Source: Polyangiaceae bacterium
GTDB taxonomy: Bacteria > Myxococcota_A > Polyangia > Polyangiales > Polyangiaceae
Length of the DNA: 37,932 nt
Assembly (NCBI GenBank): GCA_009780955.1
Contig: WQZB01000048.1
Location: forward strand, 1 to 37,932
Direction of reading: 5' to 3'
Part shown: piece by piece, positions 1 to 7,611 of the stretch
How the letters are laid out: every line of letters begins with the position of its first letter
Numbering within the stretch: the stretch's first letter is position 1
Program-made: the position numbers and the translations under genes
Notes under the pieces: generated by a model
What the model was told of the DNA's origin: nothing
Databases searched by the model: none
The model's input: only the letters and a program-made list of their open reading frames with translations

Positions 1-177
1 CTGTACGAAGGGGCGCTGCTCCGGCGTCAGAAGCGTCACGTCGACGATGCGGTGCGCGTCGTCGAGCTCCAAGAGCCCGTTGAGCAAGCCCACGAGAATC
101 GGCTTGTGCTCTTCGGTGCCGAAAATGCGTTTGAACACGAAGTCCGTCTTGGGATCGGCGAATGCCGGCCGGGCCAT
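1..177 (-). CDS. Rpn/PD-(D/E)XK transposase-family nuclease, N-terminal fragment
   Basis: The gene runs off the left edge, and only its first 59 codons are present. The ATG is complementary to 175-177. The peptide starts MARPAFADPKTDFVFKRIFG and continues with a segment of the type HKPILVGLLNGLL. This is the characteristic N-terminus of the PDDEXK_2/Rpn family (transposase_31-like, recombination-promoting nucleases). The nuclease motifs lie further downstream and cannot be checked here. It lies 68 bases after folE on the same strand. Members of this family are scattered accessory genes that often occur in many copies. Family membership is fairly certain from the N-terminus. Whether the gene is intact is unknown. 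Confidence 0.75.
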   Translation of the reverse strand, partial: MARPAFADPKTDFVFKRIFGTEEHKPILVGLLNGLLELDDAHRIVDVTLLTPEQRPFVQ

Positions 178-245
178 GACTCAACACCTAGCACGCGAGC
201 ACGCGCCAGGCCGCCTCCTTCGACATCCGGGCAAGATCGCCCTTT

Positions 246-812
246 TCATCGGCCTACGCCCAAGGTCGCGTAAATGGCCATCGCGTCGGCGGCCTCGCCG
301 CGTACGGCTACTGTCTCGACACGTGAGCCTAGCGCTCGCTCGCCGAGAACAATCATGCATGCTTGTTTCATGACGATTCGGCAGCCGACCCATGCCGGTG
401 CCAGCGCAAAGGCCAAATCGTCCACGATGCCTTCGCCAATACTTTCTTGTAGCGTTAGGCGACGCGCGTGGGCATTGACGAGCGCGGCAACAGCGCCGAA
501 CCCGATAATCTTGTCGCGCGTAAGCATGGCCACGGTTACAGTGCCCGTTGCTGGCAGCAAGTGATGCGGACATGTCGTTGTCGCGGGAATGTCTTTCACG
601 ACAACGAGGCTGCCTGGTGAGGGCGACGGCATAACGCTCGCTCGAGCAAGCGCGCGTGTGTCGATGGCGTAGCCCGCGCAGAGCTCGTCGGCGAAGGCTT
701 GTGCAACGCGCCAGCCGGTTTCTGCGAGATCCGGCTCGCTCGCCGGATCGTGCCCGAGTGCGCGTAAGAACGCGTCGATCGCAAGGGCGGCGGCATTCCG
801 ATCAACACTCAT
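246..812 (-). CDS. folE: GTP cyclohydrolase I-like protein (FolE family), divergent
   Basis: This is a 188-residue protein of the FolE fold. FolE normally converts GTP to dihydroneopterin triphosphate in folate and pterin synthesis in the cytoplasm. The zinc-site motif CPHHLLP is visible at residues 81-87 (C81, H83, H84), and the second zinc cysteine is C152 in QACM. The QE pair of the substrate pocket (Q122, E123) and the N-terminal pattern PDLAETGWRVA are also present. Two features are odd. The usual Glu after the first Cys is Pro82. The His normally two residues before the second zinc Cys is Gln150, and the Arg-Gly normally following is replaced by Leu-Gly. Activity as a normal FolE is therefore uncertain. 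The ATG is at 812, nine bases after the SGNH hydrolase stop, so the two genes are probably cotranscribed. Confidence 0.75.
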   Translation of the reverse strand: MSVDRNAAALAIDAFLRALGHDPASEPDLAETGWRVAQAFADELCAGYAIDTRALARASVMPSPSPGSLVVVKDIPATTTCPHHLLPATGTVTVAMLTRDKIIGFGAVAALVNAHARRLTLQESIGEGIVDDLAFALAPAWVGCRIVMKQACMIVLGERALGSRVETVAVRGEAADAMAIYATLGVGR

Positions 813-821
813 CGCAACCGA

Positions 822-2339
822 CTAAGGCGACGCACCTGCGTCGGAATGGCTTGAGCCCCACGCGTTGAAGCCTGCACGAAGCGATTGGTAGAAAAGATCG
901 CCAATGACTTCGGCGCCGGCTGGCGACGGATGCGTGAGATCGCCGCCGCCAAGGCCATTTTTGGCCCACTTGGCCATCGAACCTTCGCCGCCCATGGCTT
1001 CGAACGTGTTCCAAAACGCAACATGCGTGGCTTCGGCTACGCGCTTTTGCGCGGCGACAAGCTTTTTGATGACGGGCTTGGTGCGCAAGGCTCCGCCCTC
1101 GGTTGTTTCGGCGCGGTCGAGTGGCGCGACAACGAGGATTGACGACGAAGGCGCAGCGGCCTTGATTTTGTCGATCACGGCGGTGAGGTTTTTCTCGTAA
1201 TCGGCTGCGATGCCTGGCGCTTCGCTTTCGTTGGTGCCGTATTGCAGAACAATGAGAGAAGGTTTACGCAAAGCCATCTGCTCGCCAAAGTGGGTTTCGT
1301 CAATGCCCGACAAAAGCTCGGCGCGCGCGCCATTGGCGCCAAGCGCATCGTAAACCACACCCGGTTCGTCGCGCTCGAGTGCAACCCCGAAAAGTCGCGG
1401 ATTTCCCGAGACCACACGAAGTGACATTTTCGCTTCGCCATCGGTTACAGGAAACGACTTGACCCGCGAGACTTTCGCTTCGCCTTTCGTGGAAAACTTT
1501 TCAACGTTGCCCGCAATCTTGACGTCGATGTCGCCGCCGTTTGGTGTTTCAAGGTAATAGATATCGAAACGAGAAACTTTGCGACCGTATTTGCTTTGCT
1601 CGGAAGTGCCAAAATAGGCAGTTGCACCCGGGCTGCCTGTAAATGTTACGCCACCCACTCCATACATTCCGTCTTTGGCAAGCGGGCCAGTGATGCGGCT
1701 CGAACTCCACCCAACACCCGCGCCGTGCGCAACGTCGTTATGAAAATACCACTCCCACGGGTTTGCCACGAGCAAAAAGCCATGCCCAGAATCGCCGAAA
1801 TCGGCCTGCATTCGCCGACGCATGGTGCCGGAAATGTAGTCGCTGACGAGCACGCTGTCGCCATAATGCAAAATGCGCGTAATGGCGCCTTTTCCTTTTG
1901 CACGCGTTCTGGCAAGCTGCGTGTAAAATGCATCTAGTGCATGACCGCTCGGATCATCGATGGCCACAGCCATGGCGTTCTTCGCCTTGGCTAAAGCCTT
2001 GGCGTTTGGTGTAGGTGCGGTAGACCCATCGCCAGCAGCGGTAGCGGGAGCATTGGGCAGCGCGTTGGTCACTGTTGCCTCGTTCTCAGAAGCTTTGAGC
2101 TTGGTTTCCCCTTCGGTAAGCACGGGCGGCGGCACCACGACCGTGTCGTTCACCGGACCGATTTCTGCCGCTTTGTCCGCCTTTTCCCATGGCGCGCGCG
2201 CAACACGAAAACGCGCAAGGTGAGGCGAGAGGTACGGCACAGCAAGGAGCCCGAGCATGACGGCAACTGACGCGGTGGTTTTTCCTGCAAGAGGATGGGT
2301 CACGCCCGATGTCGTAGTTCCGAGTGTGCCATCAATCAA
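822..2339 (-). CDS. Membrane-anchored SGNH/GDSL hydrolase
   Basis: This 505-residue protein has one hydrophobic segment near residues 20-40 and then a Pro/Ala/Thr-rich linker. The rest is an exported SGNH hydrolase. The nucleophile block is in HYGDSVLVSDY, the Asn block is QYGTNES, and the C-terminal Asp-His pair is in DLTHPSPAG. A beta-rich insert lies between the first two blocks. It is divergent from the MBOAT acyltransferase, with about 100 bases between them. This pairing is typical of polysaccharide O-acetylation modules, where MBOAT moves acetyl across the membrane and an SGNH partner transfers or removes it. The first available start is a TTG at 2339. A GTG at 2303 is the main alternative, and neither has a clear ribosome binding site. 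Family call is secure; the substrate is inferred. Confidence 0.8.
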   Translation of the reverse strand: MIDGTLGTTTSGVTHPLAGKTTASVAVMLGLLAVPYLSPHLARFRVARAPWEKADKAAEIGPVNDTVVVPPPVLTEGETKLKASENEATVTNALPNAPATAAGDGSTAPTPNAKALAKAKNAMAVAIDDPSGHALDAFYTQLARTRAKGKGAITRILHYGDSVLVSDYISGTMRRRMQADFGDSGHGFLLVANPWEWYFHNDVAHGAGVGWSSSRITGPLAKDGMYGVGGVTFTGSPGATAYFGTSEQSKYGRKVSRFDIYYLETPNGGDIDVKIAGNVEKFSTKGEAKVSRVKSFPVTDGEAKMSLRVVSGNPRLFGVALERDEPGVVYDALGANGARAELLSGIDETHFGEQMALRKPSLIVLQYGTNESEAPGIAADYEKNLTAVIDKIKAAAPSSSILVVAPLDRAETTEGGALRTKPVIKKLVAAQKRVAEATHVAFWNTFEAMGGEGSMAKWAKNGLGGGDLTHPSPAGAEVIGDLFYQSLRAGFNAWGSSHSDAGASP

Positions 2340-2439
2340 CTTTCGTGCGAAGGTTGGGGCTACGACGGTCGGGCTCGTCTAATCGCTGCCGAGAGCTTGC
2401 CCGCTCGCGCCAACATTGGGCAAAACCAACGGCTCGCGC

Positions 2440-3957
2440 ATGCTCTTCGCTAGCCCGGTATACGGCCTCTTTCTGCTCGTCACCTACGTCGTGTTTTGGG
2501 CGTGCAGGCGCCGCCCGTTTTTCCGCCCGCTTTTTCTCATGATCGCGAGCTACGTGTTCTATTCGGTAGGCACGCACGACGCCGCACGCGAGCAAGACGT
2601 GCCGCTCGGGCCTGTTGGTTGGACGATTCTCTGTGTGGCCATCATTTTCGTTGGCAGCACCATCGACTTCCACGTCGGCAAAATGCTCGCTCGGACCGAA
2701 CGGCCCGCGGCAAGAAAAGCGCTTTTGCTCGTTTCGATCGTTTACTACTTGGGCGTTCTTTCGATTTTCAAATACGCCAACTTCGCGGTCGATTCGGTTG
2801 CCCAGGTGTTCGCGTGGCTCGGGGTGCACGTGGAGCCTGTGCACCTAAGAATCGTGTTGCCTTTTGGCATCTCGTTTTTCACGTTCGAGACCATGAGCTA
2901 CACGATCGATGTCTACCGCCGCGAGATCCCACCGGCGAATCGTTACCTCGACTACCTGCTTTTTGTCTGCTTCTTCCCTCACCTCGTTGCAGGTCCCATC
3001 GTTCGGCCGAAAATGATGCTCCCGCAGCTCGCCCGAGAGCCTGTGGCGAGCGACACCCAGAAGGCCGAAGGGCTTTTTCTCATCGGCATAGGCCTTTTGA
3101 AGAAAGTCGTCATCGGCGACGCTCTTGGCCTCAATCTCGTCAACCGCGTTTTTGACAACCCCGAACGCTTTTCGTCGCTCGAGGTGTGGGTGGCGGTCTA
3201 CGCATATGCCATTAAAATTTACGTCGACTTTTCCGGCTATACCGATGTTGCCATTGGCAGTGCCAAGCTTTTTGGCTACGAGCTGCCGAAAAATTTCGAT
3301 GTGCCATACACGTCTTCAGACCTGCAAGAGTTCTGGCGTCGCTGGCACATCTCGCTGTCGTCATGGCTACGCGACTACCTTTATGTTCCTCTTGGTGGCA
3401 ACCGCCACGGCACATGGAAAACGTACCGCAACTTGATGCTCACGATGGTGCTTGGCGGACTCTGGCACGGTGCATCGTGGAACTTCGTCATCTGGGGAAC
3501 GCTCCACGGCGGCGCGCTCGCTGTGAACCGCGCCTGGCAACGCTGGCGCAGTGGCGCGGCAAAGGTCCGAGGCCCGGCTCGTCAAGGCAAGCGAATCGAT
3601 GGCAGCACGAGTCGGCCTTGGAACTTGCGGCGCATCGCGCGGGTGGTCTTCACGTTCCACTTCGTGTGCTTTGCATGGATCTTCTTCCGCGCGCCAACGT
3701 TTGCGCACGCAACGCTCATGCTCTCGCGCATTGGCAAACTCACCTTCGATGCGCCAAACCTGGCACCACGAGTGATGACGCTTCTCGCAATTGGATTTGT
3801 CACCCACTTCTTGCCGCGCCACTGGTTCGAACGCGCACGCGCGGAGTTTGCGGCAAGCGGGGCGCTCGTGCAGGGGATCATCCTTGCGGCATTCGCGTAT
3901 ACCATTCACTTTGCCGCGGGCGCGAAAACGGAACCTTTTATCTACGGCCAGTTCTGA
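2440..3957 (+). CDS. MBOAT family O-acyltransferase (AlgI-like)
   Basis: This is a polytopic membrane protein of 505 residues. It starts MLFASPVYGLFLLVTYVVFW, the usual AlgI/DltB-type opening in the first helix. The family signatures are ISFFTFETMSYTIDVYR, FPHLVAGPIVR, DFSGYTDVAIG, EFWRRWHISLSSWLRDYLY and GGLWHGASWNFVIWG, the last carrying the conserved membrane His. AlgI proteins pass acetyl groups across the inner membrane for O-acetylation of exopolysaccharide or cell-wall glycans. An in-frame TTG at 2416 would add eight residues, but the ATG at 2440 fits the family N-terminus better. It is divergent from an SGNH hydrolase. No alginate or cellulose genes are in view, so the glycan is unknown. 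Confidence 0.9.
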   Translation: MLFASPVYGLFLLVTYVVFWACRRRPFFRPLFLMIASYVFYSVGTHDAAREQDVPLGPVGWTILCVAIIFVGSTIDFHVGKMLARTERPAARKALLLVSIVYYLGVLSIFKYANFAVDSVAQVFAWLGVHVEPVHLRIVLPFGISFFTFETMSYTIDVYRREIPPANRYLDYLLFVCFFPHLVAGPIVRPKMMLPQLAREPVASDTQKAEGLFLIGIGLLKKVVIGDALGLNLVNRVFDNPERFSSLEVWVAVYAYAIKIYVDFSGYTDVAIGSAKLFGYELPKNFDVPYTSSDLQEFWRRWHISLSSWLRDYLYVPLGGNRHGTWKTYRNLMLTMVLGGLWHGASWNFVIWGTLHGGALAVNRAWQRWRSGAAKVRGPARQGKRIDGSTSRPWNLRRIARVVFTFHFVCFAWIFFRAPTFAHATLMLSRIGKLTFDAPNLAPRVMTLLAIGFVTHFLPRHWFERARAEFAASGALVQGIILAAFAYTIHFAAGAKTEPFIYGQF

Positions 3958-3970
3958 AAGCTACGCTTTC
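3956..3970. terminator. Short hairpin between convergent genes
   Basis: GAAAGC-TAC-GCTTTC forms a perfect 6-bp stem that begins inside the MBOAT stop codon and lies 7 bases from the stop of the convergent zinc-ribbon gene. No U-run follows in either direction, so it is at best a weak terminator or 3'-end stabiliser. Confidence 0.3.
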
Positions 3971-3977
3971 GTGCTGG

Positions 3978-4529
3978 TCATCCCCGGTAAGTGGATGGTT
4001 CAGGCGTCAAGCATAGGCCTCCTCCAGCGCCAGAAAAAACCTCGCCGAACCGATCGCGTGTGCGGAGCGTGTCGCTCACGAGGCCGACAGCGATCGTCAA
4101 AAAAAGGATGATTGCCGGCAGCACGGCGACAATGGCGCCAAGAACGACAAGAGCGCGATCGGACGTCGAGGCGCTCCACGCAAGGGCCATGCGCACAGCG
4201 CCAAGAGGCCCGAACGCGAAGAGCATGACGAAGCCAACCAGAGGCGCAGTTCGCAAGGCGTCCATCGCGATGGATTGCATGAACCAAAGCCGGAGTGCGG
4301 GCGCGCTAACGAGCTCGCCAAGCGGCTCGTCGGGCTTTGCAGCCAAGGCAAAGACAAGGCTTGCACAACGCGGGTACGGGCATGTCGCAGACAATACGTT
4401 GGTGCTCGAGCCATTCGGCGCGCAGGTGAGTGTGCCGCCCGGCACACGACGAACAACGACCGCTTGCGCGCAGCACGGGCACCTCATTGTCCAGCCCACC
4501 ATGGTTGCCACGTTCGCCGTGTTCGCCAC
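3978..4529 (-). CDS. Zinc-ribbon membrane protein, function unknown
   Basis: This is a small protein of up to 183 residues. A Cys-rich knuckle begins at MRCPCC, followed by TCPYPRCAS, giving two Cys pairs as in a zinc ribbon. Two hydrophobic helices follow, roughly residues 95-115 and 125-150, and then a polar tail. I do not recognise a named family. The longest start is a GTG at 4529 with AAGG upstream. An ATG at 4502 and another at 4487, directly at MRCPCC, are also possible. It lies 28 bases after the preceding minus-strand gene and is probably cotranscribed with it. Confidence 0.6.
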   Translation of the reverse strand: MANTANVATMVGWTMRCPCCAQAVVVRRVPGGTLTCAPNGSSTNVLSATCPYPRCASLVFALAAKPDEPLGELVSAPALRLWFMQSIAMDALRTAPLVGFVMLFAFGPLGAVRMALAWSASTSDRALVVLGAIVAVLPAIILFLTIAVGLVSDTLRTRDRFGEVFSGAGGGLCLTPEPSTYRG

Positions 4530-4557
4530 GATTCTCGACCTTGCGAACGACGTGCCG

Positions 4558-5151
4558 TTACTTGCTGTTGCGCGTGCGATCGTAGTCAGCTGCGGCTGCA
4601 GTCACGACATCGAGATCACGCGCGGCTTTCTCGCTCTCGGCCAAGAGCTCGGCGGTGAAGATCGTCAAGCCCCAAATGCCGTTGTCTCGGCGGCGGAAAG
4701 GCCAGCGCGTACCGCGTGTCGTAATGACGCTCGCGCGGTCTTTTTCGATTTCAACCTTTGCTACACCTGAAAGATCTTTGCGCAGGCGCTTGGACCAGCC
4801 GCGCTGCTCGTAGAGAATCGCGAACACATCGCTGCCGTCTTGCGCGGAAACAATTGCATTGTATTGCTCGAGCATGGCTGTGCGCTGAGGCTCGGGGTAG
4901 CTCGCGCTCACCTTTGCGCTCGCTTTCGAGCGCATGTCGCGAATGCTGAAACAAGCCCACTGCGCCTCAGTCTCGAGGTAGGCAAAAAAGGCAGCGGGAT
5001 CCCTCAGAACGACACTTCTGGCAATGCGGGCGTAGGCGCCTTCGGGAGTGTGATCACCCGGAAAAGGCGGCTGCCTTCGCGCCAAGACGATCGCGATCAA
5101 CATCACGATGACGCCTGCGAGCACACCCGCTACAACCAAACGCCGTCGCAT
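4558..5151 (-). CDS. Membrane-anchored hypothetical protein
   Basis: This 197-residue protein has an N-terminal signal-anchor (basic MRRR followed by a hydrophobic run to about residue 25). The rest is soluble and probably outside the cytoplasm. The body begins with HTPEGAYARIARSV and continues with an alpha/beta segment that has the look of a small NTF2-like or DUF4878-type fold. That resemblance is only a suggestion. No catalytic motif is visible. It is divergent from egtB (81 bases between starts) and precedes the zinc-ribbon membrane protein. The ATG start at 5151 is clear. Confidence 0.6.
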   Translation of the reverse strand: MRRRLVVAGVLAGVIVMLIAIVLARRQPPFPGDHTPEGAYARIARSVVLRDPAAFFAYLETEAQWACFSIRDMRSKASAKVSASYPEPQRTAMLEQYNAIVSAQDGSDVFAILYEQRGWSKRLRKDLSGVAKVEIEKDRASVITTRGTRWPFRRRDNGIWGLTIFTAELLAESEKAARDLDVVTAAAADYDRTRNSK

Positions 5152-5232
5152 TCGTTTCGCGAATCATAGCGCGTGGCGTGCGACCATTTGACCCTTGTCG
5201 GAGTGCCCGAGGGCGCTTTACATCGAAAGGTC

Positions 5233-6537
5233 ATGAATCGGCATGAAGCAGCAGCATCGCTCGTTTCCGAAGTGCTTGCCACCAGGCGCAAAACGATCCG
5301 GCTTACCGAGCCGCTTTCGGCCGAAGACGCCGTGGTGCAATCGATGCCTGACGCGAGCCCGGCCAAGTGGCACCTTGGCCACACAACCTGGCTCTTCGAC
5401 CGAGTGCTGCAAACCATCGGAGTGCCGCAGACGAGCAAGCACTACGAGTACATTTTCAACTCGTACTACAACGCCCTCGGCAAGTTCCACCCGCGGCCCA
5501 GGCGCGGAATGCTCACGCGCCCGTCACTCGACGAAGTTCTTGCCTACCGGCGCGCCATCGACGCGCGCCTTGCCGATCTCGAAGGCTCGCCGCGCCTTGC
5601 CGAAATCGCGCCGGCACTCGAACTCGGAATGCACCACGAACAGCAGCACCAGGAGCTGATTCTCACCGACATCAAGACTCTGTTCGCAGCCAATCCGCTC
5701 CTTCCGGCGTACGCAACGCACCCGGCTGTGGGCGAAGTCAATCGCGGCGGTCGCTCGGTCGGGCCGCAGCCTCTCGCATTCCGCGCCTTTGATGGCGGTC
5801 TGTTCGAAATCGGCCATGGCAACCAAAGCTTTTGCTACGACAACGAGGCGCCGCGGCACAAGGTGTATATTGCACCGTTTTCCATCGCAACGCGTCTGGT
5901 GACAGCCGGTGAATATCTCGCATTCATCCACGACGGCGGCTACGAGCGCCCGCTGTTGTGGCTTTCCGATGGTTGGGCGTGGGTGAATGCCAACGCCAAG
6001 CGCGGTCCGCTCTATTGGGCCATGCCTGAACGCGGCTCGCGCGAGCCGCCGCGCGTCTTCACGCTCCGCGGCGAGCGCGATCTCGACGAAGACAGCCCGG
6101 TGTGCCACGTCACCTATTACGAAGCCGATGCGTACGCTCGCTGGGCCGGCGCACGTCTGCCAACCGAGGCAGAATGGGAGGTCGCAGCCACTGCAGCCAA
6201 CACGGAGGCGAGCGGCAATTTCGCCGATGAAGAGCACTTTCACCCCATCCCCGCACAGCGGTCGTCGCCGAGCTCGTCGGGCGCTCTACCCGAGCTCGCG
6301 CAAATGATGGGCGATGCATGGGAATGGACGCAAAGCGCCTATTTGCCATACCCCGGTTTTCGTACGGTCGAGGGTGCCTTTGCCGAGTACAACGGCAAAT
6401 TCATGGTCGGCCAAATGGTGCTGCGCGGCGGCTCATGCGCCACACCGCGCGGGCATGTGCGCATCACGTACAGGAATTACTTCCCACCCAATGCCGAGTG
6501 GCAGTTCTCAGGCATTCGGCTTGCGAAGGACCCATGA
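5233..6537 (+). CDS. egtB: Ergothioneine biosynthesis protein EgtB (sulfoxide synthase)
   Basis: EgtB is a non-haem iron enzyme. It uses O2 to join trimethylhistidine (hercynine) to a cysteine-type thiol as a sulfoxide. This copy has 434 residues. The N-terminal DinB-like part carries WHLGHTTW (H50) and HHEQQHQE (H135, H139), the three-His iron site. The C-terminal formylglycine-generating-enzyme-like part has RLPTEAEWE and ends with the conserved GGSC...VRITYRNYFPP block. The ATG at 5233 matches the family N-terminus. A GTG at 5173 would add 20 unconserved residues. The next gene, egtD, starts 15 bases after the stop, so the two form an operon. No egtA, egtC or egtE is present here, which leaves the thiol donor (cysteine or gamma-glutamylcysteine) and the C-S lyase unassigned. 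Confidence 0.95.
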   Translation: MNRHEAAASLVSEVLATRRKTIRLTEPLSAEDAVVQSMPDASPAKWHLGHTTWLFDRVLQTIGVPQTSKHYEYIFNSYYNALGKFHPRPRRGMLTRPSLDEVLAYRRAIDARLADLEGSPRLAEIAPALELGMHHEQQHQELILTDIKTLFAANPLLPAYATHPAVGEVNRGGRSVGPQPLAFRAFDGGLFEIGHGNQSFCYDNEAPRHKVYIAPFSIATRLVTAGEYLAFIHDGGYERPLLWLSDGWAWVNANAKRGPLYWAMPERGSREPPRVFTLRGERDLDEDSPVCHVTYYEADAYARWAGARLPTEAEWEVAATAANTEASGNFADEEHFHPIPAQRSSPSSSGALPELAQMMGDAWEWTQSAYLPYPGFRTVEGAFAEYNGKFMVGQMVLRGGSCATPRGHVRITYRNYFPPNAEWQFSGIRLAKDP

Positions 6538-6552
6538 GAGCATTTGAGTCAC

Positions 6553-7527
6553 ATGACCTTGCAAATGGATGGTTCGCTGCTGCCTTCGGCCTCTGTTACA
6601 CACCAACGCTTCGCGCGTGACGTTTTCGCTGGCCTTGGCGCGCCGCAAAAAACGCTTTCTCCGAAATGGCTTTATGACCGAGCGGGCTCGCTTCTTTTCG
6701 ACTCCATTTGTGAGCTGCCAGAATATTACGTTACGCGCGCTGAGCTTTCGATCGTTCAACGCCGACGGCGTGAGATCGCAGCAGCGTGGGGGGCGCGGGT
6801 GCGCATGGTCGAGCCGGGCGCTGGAAGCGGAACGAAAACAAGGCTCTTTCTCGGCGAGCTCGGTGCGTTGCGATGCAGCTCGTACGTCCCGATGGACATC
6901 GCGCGCGAGCACCTCGCCCAGACGACGTCACGCATGCGTGCCGAGCTTCCATGGCTTCGCATCGTGCCCGTTTGCGCGGATTTCACCGCGGAATTGCCGC
7001 TGCCGCCAAGCGACGAGGACTCGTGCAACGTCATCTACTTTCCGGGTTCGACGATCGGCAACCTCGACCCACCCGATGCCGAGCACTTGCTCTTGCGCTT
7101 TGGCGTGGCCGCGGGGCCTCGCGGGGTCGTTGTGCTCGGCGTGGACATGAAGAAAGAGCCGGCGACGATCCATGCAGCATACAACGACGCTTCCGGCGTC
7201 ACGGCAGCATTCAACAAGAACGTGCTCGTGCGAATGAACCGTGAACTCGAAGGCGACATCGACGTCGATGCCTTTGACCATTACGCTTTCTATGAGCCGA
7301 CGATAGGCCGCATCGAAATGCATCTCGTGAGTCGCAAAAGGCAGACCATTTCGGTTGCTGGCCGCAAGTTTTCGTTCGTCGAGGGCGAGTCGATTCGCAC
7401 CGAATGTTCGTACAAATACGACCTGGTAACCGTTGAAAGGCTCGCGCACAAAGCCGGATTGTCGCTCGTCAATGCGTGGCTCGACGAGCAGCGCCGCGTC
7501 GCCGTCGTCGAATTGCGCCCAGTGTAG
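6553..7527 (+). CDS. egtD: L-histidine N-alpha-methyltransferase EgtD
   Basis: EgtD trimethylates histidine to hercynine with S-adenosylmethionine, the first step of ergothioneine synthesis. The protein has 324 residues, the usual family length. The SAM-binding block is VEPGAGSGTKTR, followed by the family's PMDIAREHL, FPGSTIGNL and YAFYEPTIGRIEMHLVSRK segments. An early segment, PKWLYDRAGSLLFDSICELPEYY, is also diagnostic. The ATG at 6553 is preferred over a TTG at 6544. A GAGAG lies near the egtB stop, about 12 bases upstream. The TAG stop at 7525-7527 is part of an 11-bp inverted repeat (family 2 repeat), so the hairpin begins inside the stop codon. Confidence 0.95.
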   Translation: MTLQMDGSLLPSASVTHQRFARDVFAGLGAPQKTLSPKWLYDRAGSLLFDSICELPEYYVTRAELSIVQRRRREIAAAWGARVRMVEPGAGSGTKTRLFLGELGALRCSSYVPMDIAREHLAQTTSRMRAELPWLRIVPVCADFTAELPLPPSDEDSCNVIYFPGSTIGNLDPPDAEHLLLRFGVAAGPRGVVVLGVDMKKEPATIHAAYNDASGVTAAFNKNVLVRMNRELEGDIDVDAFDHYAFYEPTIGRIEMHLVSRKRQTISVAGRKFSFVEGESIRTECSYKYDLVTVERLAHKAGLSLVNAWLDEQRRVAVVELRPV

Positions 7528-7592
7528 CCCGCCGCCTCGACCTCGCGCCAAATCGGCGGGCTACCCGATTCACTTTGCAAGCGGCTCGGCAC
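7524..7592. repeat. Family 2 repeat, copy 1, after egtD
   Basis: GTAGCCCGCCG (7524-7534) pairs perfectly with CGGCGGGCTAC (7554-7564). The loop contains CTCGACCTCGCGCCAA. Downstream, CTTTGCAAGCGGCTCGGCA is matched by CTTG-AAAGCGGTCTAGCA in copy 2 (8559-8600). The TAG at 7525-7527 is the egtD stop codon. The stem could terminate transcription or protect the egtBD mRNA. No U-run is seen. Confidence 0.7.
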
Positions 7593-7611
7593 TTAGGCAC
7601 AATTTTGATGT

